Source: Haemaphysalis longicornis
Taxonomy: Eukaryota > Arthropoda > Arachnida > Ixodida > Ixodidae
Length of the DNA: 64,000 nucleotides
Direction: 5' to 3'
NCBI GenBank assembly: GCA_013339765.2
Contig: CM023448.1
Span: 23,326,551 to 23,390,550 of the forward strand
Under the pieces are notes generated by a model. That model had not been told where the DNA came from, searched no databases, and saw only the letters and a program-made list of their open reading frames with translations. Numbering within the stretch: position 1 is the stretch's first letter; each line of letters starts with the position of its first letter. The translations under genes were made by a program, and so were the position numbers. Positions 46,113 to 55,481 of this stretch are shown piece after piece.

Positions 46113-46415
46113 ATGAAATTTCGTTGCTGCGTTTTGAAATGCCCATGTAGTACGGGCAAATCGTCGAGGGAGTGCGACATCCCCGCCGGTGAGGAGATCT
46201 CCTTTCATGTGCTGCCCAACGACGAACCTCGGCGAAGCAAGTGGCTACGTTTTGTGAACTCTGCAAACGGAGGAGAAAGGGAGCTAAAGGAAGTACGAGT
46301 GTGCTCGCTTCATTTCCGACGAAGTGATTACGGCAGGGACCCTAACGTTAGCTCACTCCTGGGACATGCTGGCGCTCGTCGCCGACTTCATCAAATCGCC
46401 GTCAAAGCGCTCTGA
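46113..46415 (+). CDS. THAP-type zinc-finger ORF
   Basis: A 100-residue frame from the methionine at 46113; an upstream in-frame ATG at 46041 would add 24 residues, but THAP domains normally begin at the protein N-terminus. It fits the C2CH pattern: C5 and C10 (MKFRCCVLKC), FHVLP at 31-35, W44, then C64-x2-H67-F (VCSLHFRRSDY). The frame stops at LHQIAVKAL, just where THAP domains end with AVPTIF; here the Pro is Lys. THAP domains bind specific DNA and are found in host regulators and in P and Kolobok-type transposases. Position inside a TTAA element makes a truncated transposase most likely. No catalytic domain follows. Confidence 0.6.
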   Translation: MKFRCCVLKCPCSTGKSSRECDIPAGEEISFHVLPNDEPRRSKWLRFVNSANGGERELKEVRVCSLHFRRSDYGRDPNVSSLLGHAGARRRLHQIAVKAL

Positions 46416-46547
46416 CCTTCGGGGAAAAAAATGCCGCACACACCACGCGTTGACGCTCGTATCTTCCTGGTCGAGCTCGCGCGAACGGCTTTCCATACAC
46501 GACACCAGCCAACTGGCATAAGCGATAGTGCTACTGAAATTGAACTA

Positions 46548-46862
46548 TTATAACCATAATAAAAATACCGCACATACGTACCAGTCTGCATTCGTCCGTC
46601 GCGACGGGGCTGACGAGGCAGCGGTGCCGATGGCTGGGCGTTCGTGTGTTGTAACTATCGCGGAATGGTTGCTTTCCGGTCCATCCGCGTATCCCACAAC
46701 TCCTGCCGCTCGTGCACTTAGAAGCATTGAGCGTTCAAGTGGTGTGAGGTTGTTAAATGCAACCCCGAGCTTCTCGGCGAGAGTTTTGTTCTCCGGATCA
46801 GGCGATTCCATGATTAGGGCTGCGGGTGCACTAGGCTTTACTAGTATTTTTAAAATTGCCAC
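46548..46862 (-). CDS. Hypothetical ORF on the opposite strand in the THAP element
   Basis: A 104-codon minus frame with ordinary composition (for example ESPDPENKTLAEKLG, FNNLTPLERSMLLSARAAG). A splice-donor-like GTACGT lies just after NADW near 46582. I do not recognise it. It converges with the THAP ORF and could be captured exon sequence or chance. Confidence 0.3.
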   Translation of the reverse strand: MAILKILVKPSAPAALIMESPDPENKTLAEKLGVAFNNLTPLERSMLLSARAAGVVGYADGPESNHSAIVTTHERPAIGTAASSAPSRRTNADWYVCAVFLLWL

Positions 46863-47145
46863 CGTCTCGGTTTCGGCACGACTTCCGGTTCCTGTTTGAT
46901 TCCCGCGTGTGGGTGCTATATGGAGTCGACATACTAAGTATCTGTTTCATGGACCGGCTCGTATGACGCCATTGTTCACGTCACGAAATGTGCAATTTAG
47001 CGGGAGGTTTAAAATTTTGGCTTAAATTGCCTTATTTCTCAGTGAATAAAGCATCATTTGCTTCCGGGAAAGCGCTTAGGGTACTATGACACACCTAATC
47101 TTTTGAATAGAACAAACTTTTGTTTTCTCTTCATGGCTCATTTAA

Positions 47146-47765
47146 GAACACTCGTTGGGGTGGTTTTTACGATAGTAAGCGAGAAAAGCGGCCGGCCGCG
47201 CAAGAAAAAAAATGGCGCGTTCCAAACGAAGCAGCAAGGCTTCAGCCGCGCAATGAAAGAATAGCGCGTTCGAAATGGCGCGGAAAGGTTCCAGCCACGA
47301 AAGAAAAAAATCGTTCGAATTGCCGCAGAAAGGCTCCAGCCGCGCAAGAAAAAAATTAACGCCGTTCCACTCAACGTGAAAGCTTTGGGAAGTGCAGAGC
47401 AGTGGTTCGCCATAATGGGCTGTACCGCCGTTATCCGCTTACTGCTACCACCTCGTGCAATTCAAATTTCCCGCCTTCGCAGTGTTAGCATGCCCCCGCT
47501 GTTCCCGCTGGCACCTGAAACTGTATCTCCCCGCACGTGCCTGCGTTGCACTGCCACGTTTTGCGTTTACTATCGTAAAAACCAACCCGACGGGCGTCCT
47601 TAACTAAAGGAACGCGGGCGCTGCCGGTTAATTACGTATATTTTTCCTCAAATGTACCTATATATTTTCTTTGCGCTAAACAACGGGAAGATGTATGACA
47701 AGCGCCAGCGTTTGACGACTTTTCGAACGCTTATGACTATATCAACCGCTTGGCTTTCGAAGCCT
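47146..47765. repeat. Inverted-repeat arm with internal ~50-bp tandem units
   Basis: At 47190-47362 about 3.5 units of 44-52 bp of the type CCAGCCGCGCAAGAAAAAAAT..CGTTCGAAATGGCGC are in tandem. The stretch 47380-47500 (GTGAAAGC..GCAGAGCAGTGGTTCGCCAT..TTTCCCGCCTTCGCA) recurs inverted at about 48290-48410. Confidence 0.65.
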
Positions 47766-48003
47766 ACCCGCCGCGGTGGCTCAGTGGCTAAGGCGTTGCG
47801 CTGCTGAGCACGAGGTCGCGGGCTCGATTCCCGGCCGCGGCGGCCGCTTTTCTGATGGAGGCGAAAAGCAAAAACGCCGGTGTGTACGAGATTTCGGTGC
47901 ACGTTAAAGATCCCCAGGTGGTCAAATTAATCCGGAGCCCTCCACTACGGCGCGCCTCATCACCTGCGTTGCGTCGGCGCGTTAAACCCTACAATCAATA
48001 AAT
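47766..48003 (+). mobile_element. Intact Ruka-like SINE with perfect 12-bp target duplication
   Basis: Full-length: head CCGCGGTGGCTCAGTGGCTA, B box with one change (GGCTCGATTCC), body and a short AATCAATAA tail. Flanked by CTTTCGAAGCCT at 47754-47765 and 48004-48015. It sits between the two inverted arms at 47.4 and 48.3 kb. Confidence 0.92.
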
Positions 48004-48725
48004 CTTTCGAAGCCTCTGGAGTACGCCGCGAACAACAGCGTTACCCCGAAACGCCGCCTTGGTGCTCTATATACTTGGGTCGAGCGAGCGAGCTTATAGG
48101 ACGATAAGGCGAGCGCCTAAAGTGTTCTGCACTTAAAAAAATGGCTTGTTCGAAATGAGCAGAAAGGCTGCAGCTGCACAACAAAAAAGAGATTCGGTCA
48201 AAAAACAGACGCAAAAACAGATCCAGCATACAAATTAACGCAAGCACAAAAAGAACAGACCCCCGCTGGCGCCGTATCAGGCTGGCGGCGCGCGACCATT
48301 GCGAAGGCGGGAAATTTGAAATGCATTGGGTGGCCGCAGTGAGCGGATAACGGCGCTCCAGTCCATTATGGCGAATCACTGCTCTGCACTTCTGACAGCT
48401 TTCACATTCAGTCGGACGGCATTATTTTTTTAGAGAATCGATCAGTCATGTATGTCTCTTGGCGGTGACTTATGTGGGCGGCGAAAAAGTGCAAAAGCAT
48501 GATCGTAGGCCGTTAAACTAATAGAGAGATTGCCGGAAATTGTGGAGTATCCACTACTGCGTCCATTATTTATTTGAAGTTTGCAGTGAAATTGTTACCG
48601 TTTACCGGGACAAGGCAGTCATTTTAAGGAAGCAAGTATATTTTGTCTTAAGGCCCCTTTTGTCAACCAAGCGATTTTTAAAATTTTCCAATCACTTGTT
48701 CAGGAATTGTTTCATTGCGTTGCCA
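48004..48725. repeat. Right inverted-repeat arm and unassigned DNA
   Basis: 48110-48410 is the inverted counterpart of 47190-47500. A neighbouring stretch near 48055-48140 (CTCTATATACTTGGGTCGAG..AAGGCGAGCGCCTAAAGTGTTCTGC) recurs in diverged form near 50080-50215. No gene. Confidence 0.55.
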
Positions 48726-48726
48726 A

Positions 48727-49515
48727 TAGTCAAACCCGGATATATCGAACTCGCAAAAAACGGTCATTAGTTCGATATATCGTATAATTCGATATATAAT
48801 GTTTAAAGAATTTGACAATGCACAGAACGTACCTCATCACTAACTGTTGTTTACTTGCAAGATACATGCTCCGCGGGCACACTAGCGCGAGAAATAGTCT
48901 CCGATCTTCTTTTGCTTCATCATTTTCGAAGCATTGTTGAGCACACACTTTTCAACATTGTCAAGTGACTCGAAACAGCTGAGCCCACAGCCTTCTATTG
49001 CCGCGCAGTGGCGGCGAAGAACGCTCAGCGCGTGAAGAGCATCGGAACATGGGGGCGGGGCGGAACTCGTCGAGTCCTCACAGTTGAACACAGATGAACA
49101 AGGCGTACCGATGCGTCGTCAACCGCGAAAACACGAAAAGGGAAGCATGCGTAGAAGCGAGGGGAGAGAGAGCCCGCCGCGCGAGACTGGCGAGACAGCG
49201 GGAGAGTGTGGTCCAACCACTATTTCCAGGGGGTGGCTGTCAGAGCGAGCGAGAGCGCGAGCGCTTGGGCTAAGTGACTTTTCAAACTGGGGGAGGAGGC
49301 GTAGGCAGCTCGCCCAGCTGCCGCGCGGGAAAGCCAACTTCGGGGGCAATCTTGCGCTGCCGAAGTTCGATATATAGGTTGCGGCTGGCTTTTTTGTTCG
49401 ATGTAGCCGTACTTTTTGCTATATATTCTCCCGGTAACATTATAGTGCACAATAATTGTTCGATATATGGGATAATTCGATGTAAACGGGTTCGATATAG
49501 TCGGGTTTGACTGTA
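48727..49515 (-). mobile_element. Internally deleted Tigger/pogo-like element
   Basis: Ends are inverted: TAGTCAAACCCGGATATATC on the left and the complement of TACAGTCAAACCCGACTATA on the right. Subterminal ATTCGATATAT repeats occur at both sides, and the right flank has TA. This is the pattern of pogo/Tigger elements of the Tc1-mariner group (TA target, CAGT ends). The element keeps only a C-terminal transposase fragment, so it is non-autonomous. Confidence 0.75.
48882..49091 (-). pseudogene. Tigger/pogo transposase C-terminus with PIP-box-like end
   Basis: A 69-codon frame ending at a stop inside the Tigger-like element. It reads DALHALSVLRRHCAAIEG (helical segment typical of the region after the DDE domain), SLDNVEKCVLNNASK and the terminus KQKKIGDYFSR. 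The last residues match the PCNA-interacting pattern Q-x-x-I-x-x-Y-F. The DDE catalytic domain and the N-terminal CENPB-type HTH are deleted. Whether the fragment is ever translated is unknown. Confidence 0.65.
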
Positions 49516-49675
49516 GCAGCAAAAGTGGCTTTGGCATAGTCGCAAGTACCTTTCGCTTTGTTCAGTGAACGAATGGAGGGAACGTTCAGCGGGACAGATG
49601 CGCAAAACAGAGATTTGTAATATCTCAAGGCGCATATGCTAACACTTGAAGCGTTGTCGGCGACACTGGGACGTG

Positions 49676-49870
49676 AATTCTATCCCGGCCGCTGCAGTGG
49701 CTGCGTTTTCATGTGGAAGTGGAAAGCAGAAACGCCCGTGTGCCGAGATTTTGGCGCAATTTCAAAATCGCGAAGTGGGTGAAACGGATCCGCTGCCCGG
49801 CACTACGGCTGGCCTCAAAGCCAAGGTGCAGCTTTGGCGCGTTAAACCTCACAATGAATCGAATAAACTT
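49676..49870 (+). mobile_element. Diverged Ruka-like SINE
   Basis: Starts near the B-box remnant (ATTCTATCCCGGCCGC) and keeps GGAAAGCAGAAACGCCCGTG, a diverged CGAGATTTTGGCGCAA, CACTACGGC and GCGCGTTAAACCTCACAATG. Interior differs a lot from the young copies, so it may be an old copy or a sister subfamily. Confidence 0.65.
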
Positions 49871-51774
49871 GATAAAGACGTTCATCTTGGCAGAGCTCGT
49901 GTTAAGTAAGAGTAGGCGCATGAGGATCGGAAAGCAGAGAATCCCGATGGCGTTGTCCCAGTCGTATACAGGCAGTGCCAAGTTAATGTGGGCAAATTAA
50001 AATGGCCAAAAATCAATACTGGATGATTTAAACCGCATGATTTTTCGAAGCCCCAGCGTGGCTCCCTGACCACGGTACAGAATGCTCTACTTGGGTCCGT
50101 TATCTCCCTGCGCCGCCTGATTCCGGCAGTCGCATAGACCGTTAGCGATCGCATAGACCGTTAGCGAGCTAAGACGAGAAGGCGAGCCCATAAAGTGCTC
50201 TGCGCTGAAAAGGGTCGTGGCACTTTGTACCAGAACATTAACCAGTTACATGTCACAGTATACAGTAGATACGTCGTAAAAACTAACTGGCCATGCGTAG
50301 GTAAAGAACTACGCGTGGCAAGTTTAATCGTCTGAGCGCGCAGTTCGACACGCACAGATCACGCTGAAACAGCAACTAAATTGAGCACGAAAACCAACGG
50401 GATGCACGAGGAGAGTGAGTGTAACTTAGTTACCTCATAAATACATCCGAGTCTTCTTGCTTTTATAGCCAGCAGCGGAAAGTCCTCTGGTAGAGTCAGG
50501 GGGCGTGTCGCAACTATCAAATATTTAGCGGTAATTTTAGAATTATGCATTTTATGCTATTATATAGAAGTCAGCATTTGGATTTGCAAAAACGGTTTAA
50601 TCGTGATTTGGAATGTACTAGTTATTATGTTCAATAATGCATATAATTTTGTTACTATCAGTGAATGCTAGTATCAACCACGCAGCACTTACTACGTGCA
50701 CCGTCTAGACTAGTAATGATAGCATTTAGGCTATCGTTACTACAAGATTATTGGCAAGACGTACGTGCCGGGCTGGGAATATAAAGTTCGCAAGGAGTTA
50801 GTAAGTACAGCCCCTTACTACCTTTCTACTGCCATTTTTGTTAAGGGCCCCTAGTTCCGTTTGGTCGTATCACTAGGATCCGAACGTGCCGTTAACACGC
50901 GTGACAACTATGTTTTAGTACTGGCCAAGAGAGAGTTTCAGAATAGCGTACGCAGCCATACGCAAAAAGTTAGCTAACGCTATTTTTTTGCGTCGTTCGC
51001 ACGGCGCATGCGCCGTACGCTAAGCCGGTTCTGCGTTTAGCGGACGGAAGACGAGCGGACGCTATTTCAGCAAAATAGCGTGCGTGCGCGAAACCGCTTG
51101 CGTTTCCAACATGGCGGCAAGTAGTGCGACAAACATCCAGGGTTCAGTTCTTATGTGGACAGTAATTTGCTTCCGATGGACCAAGTTCTTTGCTCCTGTA
51201 TTTTTAAATATGTCGCGTGGTTGGCATGTCGCCGTCGCGCAGCTCTGTATCGTCGTGACATCGCTCAGTGATCGAACGAAGCTTTTGTAGCCGGCCAGCG
51301 ACCGAAGCTGTGTGTGTGTGTTGTGGACGCGTTCGCTTCGCGATGAAACGCGACGTTGTGCTTCTGCAGGTGGACAGTGCTTCCCATGCTCGGGATTATC
51401 TTTCTCGAGTGACGTACGACTCAATCTTGCATCGGGTAAGTACTCTGTGCGCGGCTAAAAGCCTTCTTGACCTGCGTGCCAGAGCTAAGTGACGTAATGT
51501 TCGTCCGCGCAAACCGCGAGAGGTGAGTGCCGAATATACCGCGGGCAGTAGGAGGCAACCGATCGCCTGTCAATCGCGGTTCAGACTTGCAACGCATGGC
51601 GTGACGTTGTGTTCATTTTTAAGGCATCTCTGGATTGTTTTGAAGTTGAATAAAATGAATGCGTCAAACCCAGGCATTCGATTCAGGGCGTTCTGTAAGA
51701 TTGCACGAAAGAAGCGCCACGGGGCTTTACCGCTTTGTTTATGGAACGCACTCAGGTAAGACAAAATTCTTATC
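49871..51774. other. No certain gene; GC-rich CGTACGC region and possible exon
   Basis: 50935-51080 is a cluster of GCGTACGC/AGCGTACGCA words with imperfect dyad symmetry, similar to part of 58455-58480 (GCGTACGCTAAACGCTAAAT). An ATG in good context (ACATGG) starts a short plus frame at 51111, and splice-like sites follow (separate entry). Nothing else is supported. Confidence 0.4.
51370..51436 (+). other. Candidate host exon (splice sites only)
   Basis: A 67-bp stretch lies between a good acceptor (TGTGCTTCTGCAG ending 51369) and a strong donor (GTAAGT at 51437). It is open in the frame reading VDSASHARDYLSRVTYDS. No homologue is recognised, and no neighbouring exon could be placed with confidence. 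Confidence 0.25.
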
Positions 51775-52354
51775 ATGTTATGCCCGTTTGTATGCCCTTG
51801 TTTGGGCATTGGTATCGTCCTGATACCGAAGACTGGTAAGCCACCCGATCAGCTCCCTAATTTGCGTCCAATATCCTTGACGTGCACCCTGTGCAAACTG
51901 TTGGCGCGCATGCTGGCAACCCGGCTTCAATGGAGGATGGAAACTTTCCGGTGGTATCACCCAGCGCAGATCGGGTTTAGGCCTTGTCTGCGTACCGAGG
52001 ATGGGCTTGACCCCTTCTCGTCAATGATGCTACTTGGCGGCCGATCACACAAGGTGCGCACAGTGCTTGCCATGGACATACAAAAAGCATACAACGTTAG
52101 CCACGGAGCCATCTTGGAAATTCTCCAAGGCCTCCTTCTCCCGGACAAGATTTGCTCGTTCCTCCAGAACTTCCTTCCAAAAATATATTTTCCGTTCGCA
52201 TTGGTGGGACAAGTTATGGTCACTTGACGCCTGTCCGCGGAGGGCCTCAGGGATCTGTAATCTAGCCCTTCCTTTTTTAATATTATTATGTTACCGCTTG
52301 CCTGGAATCTAGGCTCTATGCCTGACATCCACTTTCTCGTGTACGCAGATGATT

Positions 52355-52493
52355 GATTGATGGTAGGGTTGAACGTGCTGGCGCAACGCAGGCGATGAGG
52401 CGCGCCGTAGTGGAGGGCTCCGGATTAATTTTGACCACCTGCGGATCTTTATAACGTGCGCCGAAATCTCGTACACACGGGTATTTTTTGCTT
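52355..52493 (-). mobile_element. Ruka-like SINE inserted after the RT YADD codons
   Basis: Reversed, 5'-truncated SINE: begins at its tail (GATTGATGGTAGGGTT) and ends inside the body (TTTTTTGCTT). Flanked by TGATT at 52350-52354 and 52494-52498. Removing it and one TGATT restores the frame from YADD into AVWTAHSD. Confidence 0.88.
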
Positions 52494-53221
52494 TGATTTT
52501 GCAGTGTGGACTGCACACTCAGACCTGATTCGGCAAACGGCGTGCCTCCAGCAAGCCTTGTCTGACACGCACGAATGGTGTGAATATGGTGGACTAACAC
52601 TTTCCGTCGAAAAGGCAGCTATTGTGCCTGTGGCTGTCGCCTACTGGAGGTGTCTCCAATCACATTATAACTCGGCGGCGGACCTGTACGCACTGCCACC
52701 TCACTTCGCGTGCTGGGATTAGACATTTATGCGTCTGGATCAGCGTCTATGTGTCTACGTTCCGCTCGCCTAAAAGCGGGAAAGATGCTCCACCTCATCC
52801 GACGCATCTCACAGAAGTCTGGTGGCTCCTGTTTCAAAACGGCCCGTCTATTGGTGCGGTCCAGCCTCGGCTTGTTTACCAGGCCCAATACCAAAGCCTG
52901 AACCAGTCGGAGTGGGCTCGACTTGAGGCCATTAACCGAGCCGCAATGCGGGTCATTACCGGCCTCCCTAGCATAACACCGATCCCTGCTCTTCAGACTG
53001 AAGCTCGAGTTAACACCTTGGTGAGCTTGACCATCCGCGTCGGTCCCCCCGCATGCACAAACTCTCCTTTGTTGCTGAGGCAGCGGCGTTAGGTAACCAC
53101 ATATGGGTCGTTCACTACCCCCATCCCCAGCCTGCGTTGTGACAATCGATCCGACGGACATTGTGACACACTTCGGTCGCACAAGAACCAATGGCTGAGT
53201 CTCAACCCAAGGTGGTGCAGG

Positions 53222-53224
53222 CAT

Positions 53225-53279
<55 letters not shown>

Positions 53280-53530
53280 TTCATTTTACCCTCGAGGCCA
53301 AGGGCATTACAGAGGGGAGTGGGGACTGATGTAGGAGGAGCAATACACAAAAAAATCAAACAGGTGCGGCAGCAACAACAGTACAGGTTCACATTGACAC
53401 CTTGCATCACATTGTTGACAAAGCAGTGCGAAAGCGTTCGCTGTCTTGGATACCAGCAATTGGTCCTGGAAGGTGGTTCCATTTCTGTCTGTCTGTCCCG
53501 TCCTTCGCGCTGTGATTAGGTATGAAGTTC
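53222..53530 (-). mobile_element. CR1/L2-like LINE 3' end
   Basis: On the minus strand the last coding bit reads WNHLPGPIAGIQDSERFRTA with one ambiguous shift. A UTR with CTGTAATGCCCTTGGCCTCG follows, and a 60-bp AAAT tail lies at 53282-53222. Same family ending as 12362-13404. It is inserted between the RT and RNase H of the plus-strand LINE. Confidence 0.7.
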
Positions 53531-54198
53531 TAGGAATGAATGAATGAAGGCACCTGTTAGGCGGGCAAGTCATAATGCCTACTTTATGATTTGCGTGTTA
53601 CTTACCCACGTGTTAGTTAGGCAAGTGATAATGCTGGGGCCAAGGACGACGTGCTGACTACAACACTACAATGTCCTTCCCACCCAGAGTCCTGTCAAAC
53701 GTGCTTCTGAGAAACACGCCCCACCCTGCCGTCTATGCTGGCCGAGCTTACGGCCATCCTTGACGGCTTGCAAGCTCTAACTCCTGCTCTTCATCAAGCC
53801 CCTGGAGGTACTACTTAACAAATGTATAGTCTCCACGGCGGCCATACGTGATTTGCGTCGAGTAAATAACAACTCAGCTATCTCGAGAGACATTCATGAT
53901 ATACTGGATAAATTAAATACTCCTGCTTTGTGCGGCTCTCGTGGGTCCGGCGAAATACGCTCCCCGTTGCGGCGGATGGTGCCTGCCACCCTGCATTCGT
54001 TCCACGACCATTGCCCCATGAAAGTTCCTCCAAAGGAAAGCTCTTCATCGCGCTACACGAGCTCCAATTCCACTGTGTGTGGAACTGACCTACGTGCACG
54101 ACTATCACACTCCCCTCTCCGAAAAAACATGGAAAGCGTCTCCTCATCCTACGCCTAGGAACACCAACCTTCCCTGTGGCACACGGGGATACCATCGC

Positions 54199-55389
54199 TT
54201 AAAGGGGTACTGACACAAAATTTTGAAGCCGAGATAACTTCGGAGATAGATTGGTGTGAACACACATACATCATCTCCAAAATAGCAGCGGTGAATACAG
54301 CCTAGAACATATTTGAAATCAATTTTAAAGTGTGCGAAACGCAACCGAGCAGCCAGCAGAGGACCACGCGCAATCGACATCCTGCGGATATTTTGTAAAT
54401 AAACAGCATCCAAACACGTCACGAGTTTGTGTTTGCCGCTTCCGCACTGCCGGCGTTTCTCGCCGGCTCGCCCCGGCTCGCCGCTCCAATCGGAGGACCG
54501 GAGGCCGGAAATTCTGCTCTCGAGAACGAACGGCCGGGCCGTTGGCGGTGGAGGCAGCGGAGGCGCCGTGATTTCGTCAGCTCATCGGGCAGCTGGCCGC
54601 GACCAAAGTTCTAAAGCGATTCCAGGCACTCTGTTCCTATTACTTTTTATTTAAATTGGACGCGAAAACGCGCCGGAGACACGAAAAGCCCACTGAGTGA
54701 GCCGCACAGTCGCTGTGCAGGCGCGGCCACGGCCGCGAAGTGGCCCAGTCTGGCGCAGGTAGCTCCAGCGATAGATTGTTACCGCTGCACAAAATTGAAC
54801 CGAAGTCCCAACCATGGTAACTTATATGAAAAGGGAGTTAATGATGCGCGGGCGGGTCGCATTAAAAATTGTCATCTGCACCGCTTACGAGCGCAGCAAT
54901 CGAATATCCGCCGCAGTGCTAAGCCGAACACATCTGTAGGCGGACCTGTAGGCAGACCGGCCGGCTGCTCCCAGCGCGCGTCTTGCCACTCTCGAGCGTC
55001 GCGCGTCGTTCTTTAGCCGCGGTAGCATTTGCACTCGCAGCGCCTGCGTCTCGTCCGCGGTCGCTTTTTAATTAAGCGGCTCACGAGATAAATACGTGGG
55101 GGCATTCGCAGAAACTGCCGGCGATGCGGATTCGACAGTGCTACGGCAGCTCTGCTCTGTGATATCCCTCCGACGGTCACGTGGTCAGCTTTGTTCACAC
55201 AAAATCCATCGTTTCGCGGCCCCCGCTGAAACCGAAACTGCGACTGGCCGCATTGAAAATGCCTCTAATTAAACAACCGTCGCACGCTGAAGCAAATGAG
55301 GTTTCGACAGGTGATAAGTAGGTGACTAGCTACTTATCGCAACAAAAAAAAAAACAAGATGCAAAATTTTTGTGTCAGTGCCCCTTTAA
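54199..55389. mobile_element. TTAA-flanked DNA element, copy B
   Basis: 1.19 kb, TTAA at 54199-54202 and 55386-55389, ends TTAAAGGGGTACTGACACAA and complement. Long stretches match copy A (26520-27686) closely and in the same orientation, including ACGAGTTTGTGTTTGCCGCT, the GC-rich centre and the poly(A) run before the right end. No transposase. Confidence 0.8.
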
Positions 55390-55481
55390 GAATCGAAAAC
55401 TCTGCTCAGGATACAAAACAACAGAACAACCGAAAATCTAGACGGGTGAAAGTGATTTGTGGGAAATGTCCGACATTAACT

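Larger units (their letters stand above)
40212..47145. mobile_element. TTAA-flanked element carrying a THAP ORF, split by an LTR element
   Basis: The left end (40212, TTTAAAGCAGCCATGAAGAG) and right end (47145, reverse TTAAATGAGCCATGAAGAGA) are inverted repeats of about 35 bp with TTAA flanks. The left 450 bp align with the right part of the element at 55482-56643 in reverse, and the right 200 bp with its left part, so the two ends belong to one unit. The 5.2-kb LTR retrotransposon (40669-45866 plus 4-bp duplication) is inserted within it. Without that, the element is about 1.73 kb. It contains a THAP-domain ORF. The TTAA target with THAP suggests Kolobok-like ancestry, which is an inference. 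Confidence 0.65.
51775..54185 (+). pseudogene. R1/I-like LINE ORF2 (RT and RNase H), twice interrupted
   Basis: Plus-strand RT: GIVLIPKTGKPPDQLPNLRP near 51805-51865, TLCKLLARMLATRL, QIGFRPCLRTEDGL near 51967, LAMDIQKAYNVSHGAI near 52068, and HFLVYADD ending at 52353. After a SINE it resumes as AVWTAHSDLIRQT near 52503, then QALSDTHEWCEYGGLTLS and NRAAMRVITGLP near 52940. After a CR1/L2-like 3' end (53222-53530) comes RNase H: MLAELTAILDGLQALTPAL near 53730-53790, AAIRDLRRVNNNSAISRDI near 53840-53895. Several frameshifts besides the insertions. The endonuclease region is absent, so it is 5'-truncated. Confidence 0.75.
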
